Of a stretch of 64,000 bases of DNA, positions 17,189 to 26,567 are shown piece by piece. The stretch lies in contig NZ_CP084742.1 in the NCBI RefSeq assembly GCF_020520285.1, positions 3,410,001-3,474,000 on the forward strand, read 5' to 3'. The position numbers were made by a program, and so were the translations under genes. The notes under the pieces are model-generated. The model worked only from the letters and a program-made list of their open reading frames with translations. It did not search any database and had not been told where the DNA came from. The DNA is from Pseudomonas sp. L5B5. Its GTDB lineage: Bacteria; Pseudomonadota; Gammaproteobacteria; Pseudomonadales; Pseudomonadaceae. The stretch's first letter is position 1. Every line of letters starts with the position of its first letter.

Positions 17189-17938
17189 TCAGACTGGCCG
17201 GCACAGCCAATGCAGATAACGCCCAAGCCCGGCGAGACTTGGGTGTCGGCGATGAGCCAATTCCATCTCCAGAAGATCTGTCAGCTCGGCACGAGACTGG
17301 AACTCCACGGGCATGTAGTCGTGGAATACCCGGACCCCGCTCTGGGCTTCGACTCGCCACTTGCCCTCAAGTTGCGCCGCCAGCTCGCGAGGATCAAGAG
17401 GTTGTTGCGGGGTCAGGCTCTGTTTCTCGCCCGCCATGTCGTTCTTGCGCAGCTTGCGAAAATGCCCCTTGAGCAGGTTGCGGTAGACCAGGGCGTCGCG
17501 GTTGTAGAACGCCAGGGACAACCAGCCATCGGCGGCAGTCAGTTGGTGCAGCACCGGCAGGATCGAATGGGGCTCGGCCAGCCACTCCAGCACCGCATGG
17601 CAAAGCACCAGGTCGTAGGACTCGGTCAGTTGCCCCAGCAGTTCCTGCCAGGGCGCCTGGATGAAGGTGGCCTGCTGGCCCGCCTCGGCAAACCTTTGGC
17701 GGGCGCCTTCGAGCATGGGCGCGGCGGGTTCGGCCAGGGTCACCTGGTGACCATGCTGCGCCAGCCACAGGGACATGTGCCCCAGGCCGGCGCCGATATC
17801 CAGCACGCGCAACGGGCGCTCGGGCAGCGCCTCCTTGAGATCGGCCTGGAGCACCGCAAGACGGATCGCCCCCTTGGCGCCGCCATAGATCTTCTCGGCG
17901 AAACGGGTGGCCAACTGATCGAAATGCCGGTCGCTCAT
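17189..17938 (-). CDS. cmoM: tRNA 5-carboxymethoxyuridine methyltransferase CmoM
   Basis: A 249-residue SAM-dependent methyltransferase. It opens with [31 protein letters not shown], close to the start of E. coli CmoM (formerly SmtA). Motif I is [13 protein letters not shown], and the family pattern [14 protein letters not shown] and [10 protein letters not shown] are present. CmoM methylates cmo5U to mcmo5U at tRNA position 34, which widens wobble reading. The ATG at 17938 overlaps the stop of the upstream MazG-like gene (ATGA). Confidence 0.87.
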   Translation of the reverse strand: MSDRHFDQLATRFAEKIYGGAKGAIRLAVLQADLKEALPERPLRVLDIGAGLGHMSLWLAQHGHQVTLAEPAAPMLEGARQRFAEAGQQATFIQAPWQELLGQLTESYDLVLCHAVLEWLAEPHSILPVLHQLTAADGWLSLAFYNRDALVYRNLLKGHFRKLRKNDMAGEKQSLTPQQPLDPRELAAQLEGKWRVEAQSGVRVFHDYMPVEFQSRAELTDLLEMELAHRRHPSLAGLGRYLHWLCRPV

Positions 17939-18240
17939 GAGCAGAACCGCCGTTCGCTGTCCGCCAGCTTGCTGCGCACCACCTGGTCCATGTCCAGCCC
18001 CAGCTCGCTGCACAGCAACAGCAGGTAGAGGACGATATCGCCAACTTCCTGCCCGGCATGGGCCAGCTTGTCCGCCGGCAGCTGGCGCGACTGGTCTTCG
18101 CTCAGCCACTGGAAGATTTCCACCAGTTCGGCCATCTCGACGCTGGCGGCCATGGCCAGGTTCTTCGGGCTGTGGAATTGCCGCCAGTCGTTGTGGTCAC
18201 GGATGGCGTGCAGGCGTTGGGTCAGTTGCTCTAGGTTCAT
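17935..18240 (-). CDS. MazG-like nucleotide pyrophosphohydrolase
   Basis: A 101-residue all-alpha NTP pyrophosphatase. The metal-binding pairs are visible: EMAELVEIFQW (ExxE-type, residues about 35-45) and EVGDIVLYLLLLCSELGLDM (ExxD). The size and sequence fit the RS21-C6/dCTP pyrophosphatase-like branch, not the double-domain MazG. Likely role: removing non-canonical or excess dNTPs. It is probably co-transcribed with cmoM, which overlaps it. Confidence 0.85.
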   Translation of the reverse strand: MNLEQLTQRLHAIRDHNDWRQFHSPKNLAMAASVEMAELVEIFQWLSEDQSRQLPADKLAHAGQEVGDIVLYLLLLCSELGLDMDQVVRSKLADSERRFCS

Positions 18241-18294
18241 CGGGGTCTCCTGAAGGCGTATAGCTTCCGGGGGATGAGCGTGGGACGCAAGAGC

Positions 18295-18321
18295 GCTTTC
18301 GCCAGCAAGCCGGCTCCTACA
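18295..18321. repeat. Single REP element
   Basis: GCTTTCGCCAGCAAGCCGGC followed by TCCTACAG is the reverse orientation of the common Pseudomonas REP consensus (CTGTAGGAGCCGGCTTGCTGGCGA). Only one arm is seen in this 190-bp gap between the divergent MazG-like and small-membrane-protein genes. Confidence 0.7.
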
Positions 18322-18430
18322 GAATGTGCAGCCCCTGGCAGCTTCTATGCTTGATAGGGAACTCGCTGCGGATATTCAGGGCCCAAGGTTGACCTCGGGC
18401 ACCCGCCCCCTCTTTCATCAGGACGCAAAC

Positions 18431-18724
18431 ATGCAGGTAGAAAGCTTCTTCGAATGGCTCGGCCAGGCCATCGGCTCGGTCATCCGCTTTATCGTCGACC
18501 TGCTCAGCGGGTTGTTCAACACCCTGACTCACGCCGGGGGCAACTTTGTCGACGGCCTGGCCCAGGCCCTGGGCATGGACACGTCGATCATCAGCATCAT
18601 TGCGCTGATCATCGGCCTGATGTTCCTGTATTCGGCGATCCGCGCCTTCATGCGCGCCTCGATCATCCTCGGCATCATCTGGCTGGTGCTTGGCCTCTGG
18701 CTGTTGAGCTGGATCATTCACTGA
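18431..18724 (+). CDS. Small two-helix membrane protein, function unknown
   Basis: A 97-residue protein from the ATG at 18431, preceded by AGGAC. The N-terminal half is an amphipathic or weakly hydrophobic stretch (FFEWLGQAIGSVIRFIVDLLSGLFNTL). Two strong hydrophobic helices follow: SIISIIALIIGLMFLYSAI and ASIILGIIWLVLGLWLLSWII. No motif I recognise; small proteins of this kind are common and conserved in Pseudomonas. It precedes a MATE transporter gene by 64 bp and may share its transcript. Confidence 0.7.
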   Translation: MQVESFFEWLGQAIGSVIRFIVDLLSGLFNTLTHAGGNFVDGLAQALGMDTSIISIIALIIGLMFLYSAIRAFMRASIILGIIWLVLGLWLLSWIIH

Positions 18725-18788
18725 TCCCCTCGCGCGCCCCGGCGTCCACAGGCGCCGGGTACAATGCCCGCTCTCGCAAGGAGCCTGC

Positions 18789-20135
18789 ATGTCCCCCCTG
18801 ATTTCCGATTGGCGTCACCGTCCCACCCATCGTCGTGTCTGGGCCCTGGCCGCGCCGATGATCCTGTCGAACATTTCCGTGCCCCTGGTGGCCCTCGTGG
18901 ACAGCACGGTGATCGGCCACCTGCCCCATGCCCACCAGTTGGGCGCAGTCGCAGTAGGCGCCAGCCTCTATACCTTTCTCGCCTGGGCCATGGGCTTCCT
19001 GCGCATGGGCGCCACCGGTTTCGCCGCCCAGGCCGCCGGCCGCAGCGACGGTGCGGCCCTGCGACAAGTGCTGCTCCAGGGCTTGCTGCTGGCGCTGGGC
19101 CTGGCCCTGCTGCTGGGGATCATCGGCGTGCCCCTCAGCGGTGTCGCCCTGCACCTGATGCAACCCTCGGCGGACCTGGACCAGATGACCCGCGCGTTCT
19201 TCCATACCCGCCTGCTGGGCCTGCCCGCGGCCCTGGCCAGCTTCGCCCTGGTGGGTTGGTTCCTGGGGACCCAGAACGCGCGGGCACCGCTGGCCATCCT
19301 GCTCAGCACCAACCTTGTGAACATCGCCCTGAACCTGTGGTTCGTGCTTGGCCTGGACTGGGGAGTCGTGGGGTCGGCCAGGGCTTCGGTGATCGCCGAG
19401 TGGACCGGGGCCCTGGTGGGCCTGGCCATGACCCGTCCGGCCCTGCGCGCCTACCCCGGGCAGATCGCCTGGGCAGCCCTGCGCCGCTGGCAGAGCTGGC
19501 GCCCGCTGCTGGCGGTGAATCGCGATATCTTCATCCGCAGCCTGGCCCTGCAGTCGGTGTTTTTCCTGATCACCGTGCAAGGCGCACGCCTGGGCGACGC
19601 CACGGTCGCGGCCAATGCCCTGCTGCTCAATGGCCTGCTGCTCACGGCTCACGCCCTGGACGGCCTGGCCCATGCGGTAGAGGCCCTGTGCGGACACGCC
19701 ATCGGTGCCCGCGACCCGCGCACCCTGCGCCGCTCACTGGTGGTGGCCGGCGGCTGGTCACTGCTCGCCAGCCTGGGCTTCACCGTGCTGTTCCTGCTGG
19801 CAGGGCATCTGTTCATCAACATGCAGACCGACATCACCGACGTGCGCCAGACCGCCTTCATCTACCTGCCCTATCTTGCCGTGCTGCCCTTGATCGCGGT
19901 CTGGAGCTACCTGCTGGATGGGCTGTTCATCGGCGCGACCCGAGCCCGCGAGATGCGCAACGCCATGCTGCTCACCGTGCTCCTGCTGCTGCCTTGCGCC
20001 TGGGCCCTGCAGGGCCTGGGCAACCATGGCCTGTGGTTGAGCTTCCTGCTGTTCATGCTGCTGCGCAGCCTGACCCTGGGCGCCTTCGCCTGGCGCCTGG
20101 AGCGCACGGACGGCTGGTTCGCCAAGGTCCATTGA
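18789..20135 (+). CDS. dinF: MATE family efflux transporter, DinF subfamily
   Basis: A 448-residue protein with about 12 predicted membrane helices in two related halves. The start RRVWALAAPMILSNISVPLVALVDSTVIGHLP is typical of DinF-type MATE proteins, as is GASLYTFLAWAMGFLRMGATGFAAQAAGR. The second half begins near VNRDIFIRSLALQSVFFLITVQGARLGD. MATE transporters exchange cations for cationic or amphipathic compounds, including drugs and bile salts. The substrate cannot be told from sequence. Confidence 0.88.
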   Translation: MSPLISDWRHRPTHRRVWALAAPMILSNISVPLVALVDSTVIGHLPHAHQLGAVAVGASLYTFLAWAMGFLRMGATGFAAQAAGRSDGAALRQVLLQGLLLALGLALLLGIIGVPLSGVALHLMQPSADLDQMTRAFFHTRLLGLPAALASFALVGWFLGTQNARAPLAILLSTNLVNIALNLWFVLGLDWGVVGSARASVIAEWTGALVGLAMTRPALRAYPGQIAWAALRRWQSWRPLLAVNRDIFIRSLALQSVFFLITVQGARLGDATVAANALLLNGLLLTAHALDGLAHAVEALCGHAIGARDPRTLRRSLVVAGGWSLLASLGFTVLFLLAGHLFINMQTDITDVRQTAFIYLPYLAVLPLIAVWSYLLDGLFIGATRAREMRNAMLLTVLLLLPCAWALQGLGNHGLWLSFLLFMLLRSLTLGAFAWRLERTDGWFAKVH

Positions 20136-20163
20136 GGCGCTCTGCAAGCGCGAGCCCAGGCAC

Positions 20164-20200
20164 AAAAAAACGCCGTTTCCCCTGACAGGGAAACGGCGTT
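20164..20200 (-). terminator. Rho-independent terminator of speA
   Basis: AACGCCGTTTCCC (20169-20181) and GGGAAACGGCGTT (20188-20200) form a perfect 13-bp stem with loop CTGACA. Read on the minus strand the stem is followed by a run of T (the A-run at 20164-20170), so it ends speA. On the plus strand no T-run follows, but the hairpin may also slow transcription from the MATE gene. Confidence 0.85.
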
Positions 20201-20240
20201 CTTCATGGGCCTTCGGGCATCGCCAGGGATGCCCCCGGCG

Positions 20241-22154
20241 TCAGGACGACAGGTAGGACGAGCGGGTCAGGCCCAGGCGCAAGGCATCCAGGTACTGGGT
20301 ACGCTCGGCGGCGCTGATCCTGGCGCTGGCCACCTTGTCGCGGTAGTGGGTCATCAGCTCCTCGGGCGACAAGTGCACATAACGCAGCATGTCTTCGATG
20401 GTGTCGTGGGTCTCGATGCCAGCGTGGTACACGCTGCCATTGGCCCGCTGGTAGATGTTCACCGAATCGGTGTCACCGAACAGGTTGTGCATGTCGCCGA
20501 GGATTTCCTGGTAGGCACCCACCAGGAAGATGCCCAGCAGGTAGTCCTCGCCTTCGTTGACCGAATGCACCGGCAGGCTGGTCTCGATGCTCTGCTCGTC
20601 GACGTACTGCTTGATCTTGCCGTCGGAGTCGCAGGTCAGGTCCTGCAGCACCGCGCGGCGCAGCGGCTCTTCGTCCAGGCGGTGCAGCGGCAGGATCGGC
20701 AGGACCTGGCCGATGGCCCAGGTGTCCGGCAGGCTCTGGAACACCGAGAAGTTGCAGATGTACTTGTCGGCGAGCTTGTCGTTGAGTTCGTCCAGCACCT
20801 GGCGGTGGGAGCGCTGGCGGGCCTTGAGCGAGTTGTGCAGGCGACGGCACACGGCGAAGTAGCATTGCTCGGCCAGGGCTTTCTCGGCCAGGGTCAGCTT
20901 GCCATCGGCATACTGCGCGGCCACGTCGCTCATGTAATGGGTGGCACGCCAGTAGGTCTCGGTGACCATCTCGATGTCGGTCGGACCCAGCAGGTCCACC
21001 AGCCATTGCACGGTTTCCGGCAGCTCTTCCTTGTTTTCCACCGCCGGCACGTCGTCGTTGTGTTTCTCGACGTCGGTGACCTGTACCACCAGCATGGCGT
21101 GGTGGGCGGTCAGGGAGCGGCCGCTCTCGGAGAAGATGTTGGGGTGCGGCAGGCTCTGCGCATCGCAGAACTCCTTGAGCATGCCCACCACGACGCCGGC
21201 GTAGTCATCCATGTCGTAGTTGATGGAGCTGGCATTGCGCGAGTGGGTACCGTCGTAGTCCACGCCCAGGCCACCGCCGACGTCGATGTGGTCCACCGGC
21301 AGGCCGAGGTTGCGCAGCTCGCCGTAATAGCGGATGGCTTCCTTGAAGCCGTGCTGATAGTCGGCCAGGTTGGCGATCTGCGAACCCATGTGGAAGTGCA
21401 GCAGGCGAATGCCCTGGTCCAGGCCGGCATCGCGGAAGCGCTCCACCACCGACAGCAGTTGCGCCGCCGACAGGCCGAACTTGGATTTCTCGCCCCCAGT
21501 GTCGGCCCACTTGCTCGAAGCCAGGGACGACAGGCGTACCCGCAGGCCGACTTGCGGCTTGACCTTGAGCGAGGCCGCTTCCTCGATCACCAGGCCCACT
21601 TCGGACTCTTTCTCGATGACGATGAACACGTTGTGGCCCAGCTTCTGGCCCATCAGCGCCAGGCGGATGAACTCGCGGTCCTTGTAGCCGTTGCAGACGA
21701 TGGTGCCGCCCTTGGGCGCCAGGGCCAGGACAGCCAGCAACTCAGGCTTGGAGCCGGCTTCCAGGCCAATGGAAACGTTCTGGGTCGCGATGATGTTCTC
21801 GATCACCGCCTCCTGCTGGTTGACCTTGATCGGGTACAGGGCGGTGTACTTGCTCTGGTATTCAAGGCGCGCGATGTTGGCGTCGAAAGCGCCGGTCAAC
21901 TGGCGCACGCGGTCCTGGAGGATGTCCGGGAAACGCACCAGCAACGGCAGGGACAAACCACTTTTGCGCAATTGCTCGACCTGTTCGAACAGATCGATGG
22001 GCAAGCTGCTTGGACCGTTCGGGCGAACTTCGACGCGACCGGCGTCATTGATCGCGAAATATCCGGCCCCCCAATGGCGAATCCCGTAAACACTGCGGCT
22101 GTCCGCAACTGTCCATTGGCTGCCATCGTCTTTGCGTGTGCGTCGTACGGACAT
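20241..22154 (-). CDS. speA: Biosynthetic arginine decarboxylase SpeA
   Basis: A 637-residue fold type III PLP decarboxylase that turns arginine into agmatine, the first step of putrescine synthesis through agmatine. The PLP lysine lies in [17 protein letters not shown], the glycine-rich phosphate loop in [17 protein letters not shown], and the HFHMGSQI motif is present. Length is normal for SpeA. It begins at 22154 ([19 protein letters not shown]) and ends at a strong terminator. Confidence 0.95.
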   Translation of the reverse strand: MSVRRTRKDDGSQWTVADSRSVYGIRHWGAGYFAINDAGRVEVRPNGPSSLPIDLFEQVEQLRKSGLSLPLLVRFPDILQDRVRQLTGAFDANIARLEYQSKYTALYPIKVNQQEAVIENIIATQNVSIGLEAGSKPELLAVLALAPKGGTIVCNGYKDREFIRLALMGQKLGHNVFIVIEKESEVGLVIEEAASLKVKPQVGLRVRLSSLASSKWADTGGEKSKFGLSAAQLLSVVERFRDAGLDQGIRLLHFHMGSQIANLADYQHGFKEAIRYYGELRNLGLPVDHIDVGGGLGVDYDGTHSRNASSINYDMDDYAGVVVGMLKEFCDAQSLPHPNIFSESGRSLTAHHAMLVVQVTDVEKHNDDVPAVENKEELPETVQWLVDLLGPTDIEMVTETYWRATHYMSDVAAQYADGKLTLAEKALAEQCYFAVCRRLHNSLKARQRSHRQVLDELNDKLADKYICNFSVFQSLPDTWAIGQVLPILPLHRLDEEPLRRAVLQDLTCDSDGKIKQYVDEQSIETSLPVHSVNEGEDYLLGIFLVGAYQEILGDMHNLFGDTDSVNIYQRANGSVYHAGIETHDTIEDMLRYVHLSPEELMTHYRDKVASARISAAERTQYLDALRLGLTRSSYLSS

Positions 22155-22290
22155 CGAAGTCCCCTATGAAGAAGTCATGAAGCGCCTCCCCGATCCGGGG
22201 CCGGCGCAGTCTAAAGAATGAAAATGACGATTAGCCTGCAAGCGCAATAGACCACGCCGGCAGGACCGAGTTTAGAAACCGTTCATGAAC

Positions 22291-22375
22291 AGGCTCTGTG
22301 AAAACCATGGAGATGACGCCAGCGGCCCGAATCGATCAAGGCAGCGTCCAGTCACAGGTGGTTTTCACAGAGGCT
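22291..22375. repeat. MITE-like element with 17-bp terminal inverted repeats
   Basis: The left end AGGCTCTGTGAAAACCA (22291-22307) is repeated in inverse at 22359-22375 with one mismatch (16/17). The 51 bp between the arms shows no coding. The element lies between the 3' end of the SUI1-like gene (stop at 22377) and the start of speA. It looks like a miniature mobile element or a long-armed hairpin; a terminator role for the SUI1-like gene is also possible, though no T-run is present. Confidence 0.5.
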
Positions 22376-22376
22376 G

Positions 22377-22748
22377 CTAGCCGCCGGACTTCTTCGCCTT
22401 GAAACCGCGAGTGACCAGTTCCGCCAAGAGTAGCTCGACGTGATCGCCCTGGATCTCGATGACGCCGTCCTTCAAGGCACCACCGGTCCCGCAGCGTTTC
22501 TTCAGCGCCGTGGCCAGTTCCTTGAGGGCGTCTTCGGCCAGGGGCACGCCGGTGATGGTGGTCACCGTCTTGCCGCCACGGCCCTTGCTTTCGCGGCGCA
22601 CGCGAGCAATGCCGTCGCCGGCCGGAATCACGGTTTGTTTGCAGATACAGGCGGCCACCGGCTGGCTACAGTCCGGGCAATGTCGACCTGCGTCGGTGGA
22701 AAACACCAGGCCACCAAGGGCGGCGAAGGATGCGGCTTTTTTGGCCAC
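22377..22748 (-). CDS. yciH: SUI1/eIF1-like translation factor (YciH)
   Basis: A 123-residue protein beginning with GTG at 22748 (VAKKAASFAALGGLVFST), preceded by GAGG. It has a cysteine group HCPDCSQPVAACIC and then the SUI1 domain with GRGGKTVTTITGV and the conserved KKRCGTGGALKDGVIEIQGDH. The bacterial YciH family is an eIF1 homologue that can affect initiation-codon choice; its role in Pseudomonas is not established. A longer upstream frame exists but is Arg/Pro-rich and not plausible. Confidence 0.87.
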   Translation of the reverse strand: MAKKAASFAALGGLVFSTDAGRHCPDCSQPVAACICKQTVIPAGDGIARVRRESKGRGGKTVTTITGVPLAEDALKELATALKKRCGTGGALKDGVIEIQGDHVELLLAELVTRGFKAKKSGG

Positions 22749-22945
22749 CGGCAATCCTCTTGGGAGGACAAAGACTGGTCGGGGCACATGGCGGTGCCGC
22801 CGACCGCGAAGCCCCACTCAGGCAGGGGCAGCGCTACTGGCCGGCGGCCCTTGTGGAGGCAGCGCTGGCTCAGCTTGAAAAGTCGCGCAGTGTAACGGCA
22901 AAAAGCCGGCTTGCTAAGAGCCAATCAGCGCCAATTTATGCAACT

Positions 22946-23485
22946 TTAGCGACGTCGCGCCAGATAGCGTTGCAAGGCGGCCAGGGAGTCCGGGCAATAG
23001 GGCTTTTCGTGGATTTCCCGCAGCACCTGATCCAACGGAAGGAAGCGTGCTTCCAGCACTTCTTCGGGCTGCAGGCGCAGCGGACCGTCCCAGACCGCAG
23101 AGAAGGCCGAGCACCAGAGACGGTTGTCGGTGTCCTCGAAGAAAAAGTGGTCGTGGGCAGTCAGTTCTACCCCGCTCACCCCCAGTTCTTCCTCCAGTTC
23201 CCGGGCTGCCGACTCGGCATAACTTTCGCTCGCCAGGACCATGCCACCCGCTGCGACATCCCAGTAACCAGGGTAGATGGCCTTGCTCAGGGTGCGCCGG
23301 TGCACACACAGTTCACCGGCGGAATTGAACAGCATGATGTACGTACCCCGCCCGATCAGGCCGCGCTCGCGCAGCTGCGAACGGACCATGGCACCCAGCA
23401 GCTGGTCTTCGCCATCGACCCAGGCAATCTCTTCGGCGTCGGAAGCGGCTCGGTGAGCCGCCTCGTCGTAGGGGGTTGCAACCAT
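22946..23485 (-). CDS. NUDIX hydrolase, YfcD-like
   Basis: A 179-residue protein. The Nudix box is complete: GGMVLASESYAESAARELEE followed by ELGV, matching Gx5Ex7REUxEExGU. The N-terminal part (EEIAWVDGEDQLLGAMVRSQLRERGLIGRGTYIMLFN) resembles the YfcD/IPP-isomerase-like branch. The substrate is not predictable. It lies 3 bp downstream of the DUF2333 gene, in one probable operon. Confidence 0.88.
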   Translation of the reverse strand: MVATPYDEAAHRAASDAEEIAWVDGEDQLLGAMVRSQLRERGLIGRGTYIMLFNSAGELCVHRRTLSKAIYPGYWDVAAGGMVLASESYAESAARELEEELGVSGVELTAHDHFFFEDTDNRLWCSAFSAVWDGPLRLQPEEVLEARFLPLDQVLREIHEKPYCPDSLAALQRYLARRR

Positions 23486-23488
23486 GGT

Positions 23489-24556
23489 TCAGCCCTGATT
23501 GAGCAGTTGACGCAGATCGATGACCGCCGCGTTGGCCCGGGAAATGTAGTTGGCCATCACCAGCGAATGGTTGGCCAGCACGCCGAAACCGCCCCCATTG
23601 AGGATCATCGGGCTCCATACCGGCTCCTGGGAAGCCTCCAGTTCACGGATGATCTGGCGCACGCTGACGGTGGCGTTCTTCTTCGCCAGCACATCGGCAA
23701 AGTCCACTTCGATCGCCCGCAGCAGGTGCGACAGCGCCCAGGCTTGACCACGAGCCTCGTAGAACACATTGTCGATCTGCATCCATGGGGTTTCTTCGAT
23801 TTCCTCGCCCACCTGCGGGACCTGGCCCGGGGCCGGGACTTCAGTCTTCAGCGCCGTGTTGAGCTTGACCCGGCCGACGCTGGCCGACAGGCGCTGGGAC
23901 AGCGAACCCAGGCGCGTGCCCACGTCACCCAGCCAGTTGTTGAGGTTGTCGGCACGGGCATAGAACTGCGCGGTCTTCTGGTTCGGGTCGGACAGGCGCG
24001 CCTGGTAGCGGCTCAGGGAATTGATGCCGTCCTGGTATTCCGACTCGCTGGACGGCAGGATCCAGCTCTTGTTGTCGAAGTTGAAGCGCGGTTCGGCCTT
24101 GGCCAGGTCGGCGTCTTCGGCGGACTGCGACTGGGAGCGGGCGAAGTCCTTGCGCAGGGCGCGGGTCAGGTCGCGGACCTGGACCAGGACCCCGTATTCC
24201 CAGCTGGGCATGTTGTCCATCCACAGGCCTGGGGGGAAACGGTCGTTGGAGATATAGCCACCCGGCTTGTCGAGCAAGGTACCGACCACGGTCTTGAGGG
24301 TTTCCACCGTGGTATAGCCCACCACCATCTGCCGCCCGTCCTTCTCGGCAGCGATCTGGGCATTCTGCTGGACCGGGAACAGCGCCGGCTCCTCGCTCCA
24401 GTACCAGCCCAGGGCACCGGTAACCAACAGGTACAGACCCAGCAAGGTCGCCAGGGCGCGGCTGAACAGCAGCGTCCCGAAATAGCTGCGTGTCGCCGAC
24501 TTGGGTTGGGCTGCACGGTCCGGAGCGCTGTCTGCGCGATTCTTCCAATCCAGCAT
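23489..24556 (-). CDS. DUF2333 family membrane-anchored protein
   Basis: A 355-residue protein with one N-terminal membrane segment (ATLLGLYLLVTGALGWYWS). A large periplasmic domain contains GGYISNDRFPPGLWMDNMPSWEYG and GRVKLNTAL, followed by a helical C-terminus. This matches DUF2333, a Pseudomonas and marine gammaproteobacterial family without known function. It is divergent from gcbA, an arrangement I recall from P. aeruginosa (PA4842/PA4843 region). Confidence 0.85.
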   Translation of the reverse strand: MLDWKNRADSAPDRAAQPKSATRSYFGTLLFSRALATLLGLYLLVTGALGWYWSEEPALFPVQQNAQIAAEKDGRQMVVGYTTVETLKTVVGTLLDKPGGYISNDRFPPGLWMDNMPSWEYGVLVQVRDLTRALRKDFARSQSQSAEDADLAKAEPRFNFDNKSWILPSSESEYQDGINSLSRYQARLSDPNQKTAQFYARADNLNNWLGDVGTRLGSLSQRLSASVGRVKLNTALKTEVPAPGQVPQVGEEIEETPWMQIDNVFYEARGQAWALSHLLRAIEVDFADVLAKKNATVSVRQIIRELEASQEPVWSPMILNGGGFGVLANHSLVMANYISRANAAVIDLRQLLNQG

Positions 24557-24843
24557 GGCTATATCCTTTCAATCACTTGGGTTCATCGATTCGACCGCTA
24601 CCCTACTCCATCGTGCCTTGCCCTGGCGGGATAAATCTCCTGGCAACGGCGCGCCGTGCAATGATTGCGCATCAGACGGCCACTATAGATGAAGCACAGT
24701 CCACAGCCTATGCAGCCAGTCGATCGGAGCCCGGTCAGGTCGCTTTGCACATTATTGACGTACGACACTCATGCGAACCAAAAGTGGTGCTAGCATAGAG
24801 CCACCAGTCGATCTCAGCATGCACCCTAACTAGTAGTCAGGAT
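24557..24843. promoter_or_regulatory. Divergent promoter region of the DUF2333 gene and gcbA
   Basis: A 287-bp gap between two divergent genes. It must hold both promoters. TTGACG at 24754-24759 is a possible -35 box for gcbA, but no -10 box sits at the proper distance, so I mark no site. No repeat or hairpin of note was seen. Confidence 0.4.
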
Positions 24844-26514
24844 ATGACCGAGCCAGAAGACCCCAGCCGTGAGCGCCTCAAGCACCACTTTGCCCAGCGG
24901 GTAATTCATCAGGCACGGCAGATCCTTGAGATATGGCAGCGGCTGCAGCGCAGCGAATGGTCGTCCACCGACATGTCGGAATTGTGCGAGGCCAACCTGC
25001 GCCTGCTGCGTTTCGCCGAGCGCTTCGAACAGCCCGAACATACGCAGCTGGCCCGCAGCATCAGCCAGTCGCTGGAGGCCGTGGACGCCAATCGCGGACG
25101 CCTGAGCAGCAATCTGATCACCGATCTGAACCGCTTGATGCAGCGTCTGTCGCGCACCGGTCTGCGCCATGGCGACCAGCTGGAACAGACCTTCCTGCCG
25201 CCACTGCGCAAACCAATCTACGTGATGCTGCAAGATCATGACCGGGCCGAGCGCCTGGCCAAGCAACTGGAGTTCTTCGGCCTCAGCGCCCAGTCCCTGG
25301 ACAGCATCGGCGCATTTCGCTCGTCCATGCTCGAGCGCCTGCCGGCGGCCATCGTCATCGACGTCGATTTCTGCAGCCCCGGTATGGGCCTGACCCTGGC
25401 TGCCGAGGCCCAGGTCGGCCTGGAACAGAAACTGCCACTGCTGTTCTTCAGCCTGCACGAAACCGACACTCCGACCCGCCTCGCGGCAGTGCGCGCCGGT
25501 GGCCAGGAATTTCTCACCGGCACCCTGGAAGCCTCCAGCCTGCTGGAGAAGATCGAGGTGCTGACCTGCGTCGCCCAGTACGAGCCCTATAAAGTGCTGA
25601 TCATCGACGACTCCCGGGCCCAGGCCCTGCACACCGAACGCCTGCTCAACAGCGCCGGGATCGTCACCCGTACCCTGATCGAGCCGATCCAGGCCATGGC
25701 CGAGCTGGCGGATTTCCAGCCGGACCTGATCATCCTCGACATGTACATGCCGGCCTGCACCGGCACCGAACTGGCCAAGGTCATTCGCCACAACGACCGC
25801 TACGTCAGCGTGCCGATCATCTACCTGTCCGCCGAAGATGACCTGGACAAGCAACTGGACGCCATGAGCGAAGGTGGCGACGACTTCCTCACCAAGCCCA
25901 TCAAGCCACGCCACCTGATCACCACAGTACGCAACCGTGCAGCACGAGCGCGCAATCTCAAGGCGCGGATGGTCCGCGACAGCCTGACCGGGCTGTACAA
26001 CCACACCCACATCCTGCAACTGCTGGAAGACTGCTGTTTCCGCGCCCGCCGCGAAAACAAGCCGCTGAGCTTCGCGATGCTGGACATCGACCACTTCAAG
26101 CGGGTCAACGACAGCCACGGCCACCCCATGGGCGACCGAGTGATCAAGAGCCTGGCACTGTTCCTCAAGCAACGCCTGCGCAAGACCGACTTCATCGGCC
26201 GCTACGGCGGCGAGGAGTTCGCCATCGTCATGCCCGATACCGACCAGGACGCCGCCTGCCGGGTACTGGACGAGATCCGCCAGCGCTTCGCCGAAATCCA
26301 CTACCCGGCCCAACCCCAGGACCTGTGGTGCACCTTCAGTGCCGGGGTGGTGCAGATGCAGGAAGACTCCGACAGCCTGATGATGGCCAGCCAGGCGGAC
26401 GAGGCCCTGTATCGCGCCAAGCACAGCGGACGCAATCGGGTGCAGAGCGCTAGGCAATCAAGTCAAAGTGCCATCTTTTCATCCGACTCCACTGATTCGG
26501 TCATAACCCTGTAA
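24844..26514 (+). CDS. gcbA: Diguanylate cyclase GcbA (tandem receiver - GGDEF)
   Basis: A 556-residue protein. An N-terminal helical region (1-125) comes first. The first receiver-like domain is degenerate: VMLQDHDRAE replaces the DD pocket and the Lys position reads LTGTLE. The second receiver is complete (VLIIDDSRA, LIILDMYMPACTG, FLTKPIKP). A GGDEF domain follows with active GGEEF at 455-459 and an inhibitory site RKTD (446-449) five residues before it. GcbA makes c-di-GMP and promotes initial attachment in P. fluorescens and P. aeruginosa (PA4843); it is the likely orthologue by position and architecture. Confidence 0.9.
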   Translation: MTEPEDPSRERLKHHFAQRVIHQARQILEIWQRLQRSEWSSTDMSELCEANLRLLRFAERFEQPEHTQLARSISQSLEAVDANRGRLSSNLITDLNRLMQRLSRTGLRHGDQLEQTFLPPLRKPIYVMLQDHDRAERLAKQLEFFGLSAQSLDSIGAFRSSMLERLPAAIVIDVDFCSPGMGLTLAAEAQVGLEQKLPLLFFSLHETDTPTRLAAVRAGGQEFLTGTLEASSLLEKIEVLTCVAQYEPYKVLIIDDSRAQALHTERLLNSAGIVTRTLIEPIQAMAELADFQPDLIILDMYMPACTGTELAKVIRHNDRYVSVPIIYLSAEDDLDKQLDAMSEGGDDFLTKPIKPRHLITTVRNRAARARNLKARMVRDSLTGLYNHTHILQLLEDCCFRARRENKPLSFAMLDIDHFKRVNDSHGHPMGDRVIKSLALFLKQRLRKTDFIGRYGGEEFAIVMPDTDQDAACRVLDEIRQRFAEIHYPAQPQDLWCTFSAGVVQMQEDSDSLMMASQADEALYRAKHSGRNRVQSARQSSQSAIFSSDSTDSVITL

Positions 26515-26567
26515 TACAAACGCAATAAATTCAGGCGCTTGCCATTCAAGTCGTTGGTAGAGCCCCG

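Noticed and set aside
20205..22169. A 654-codon plus-strand open frame opposite speA
   Set aside because: It is a mirror of the strongly conserved SpeA frame in high-GC DNA; its translation shows no domain and has biased His/Gln/Val composition.
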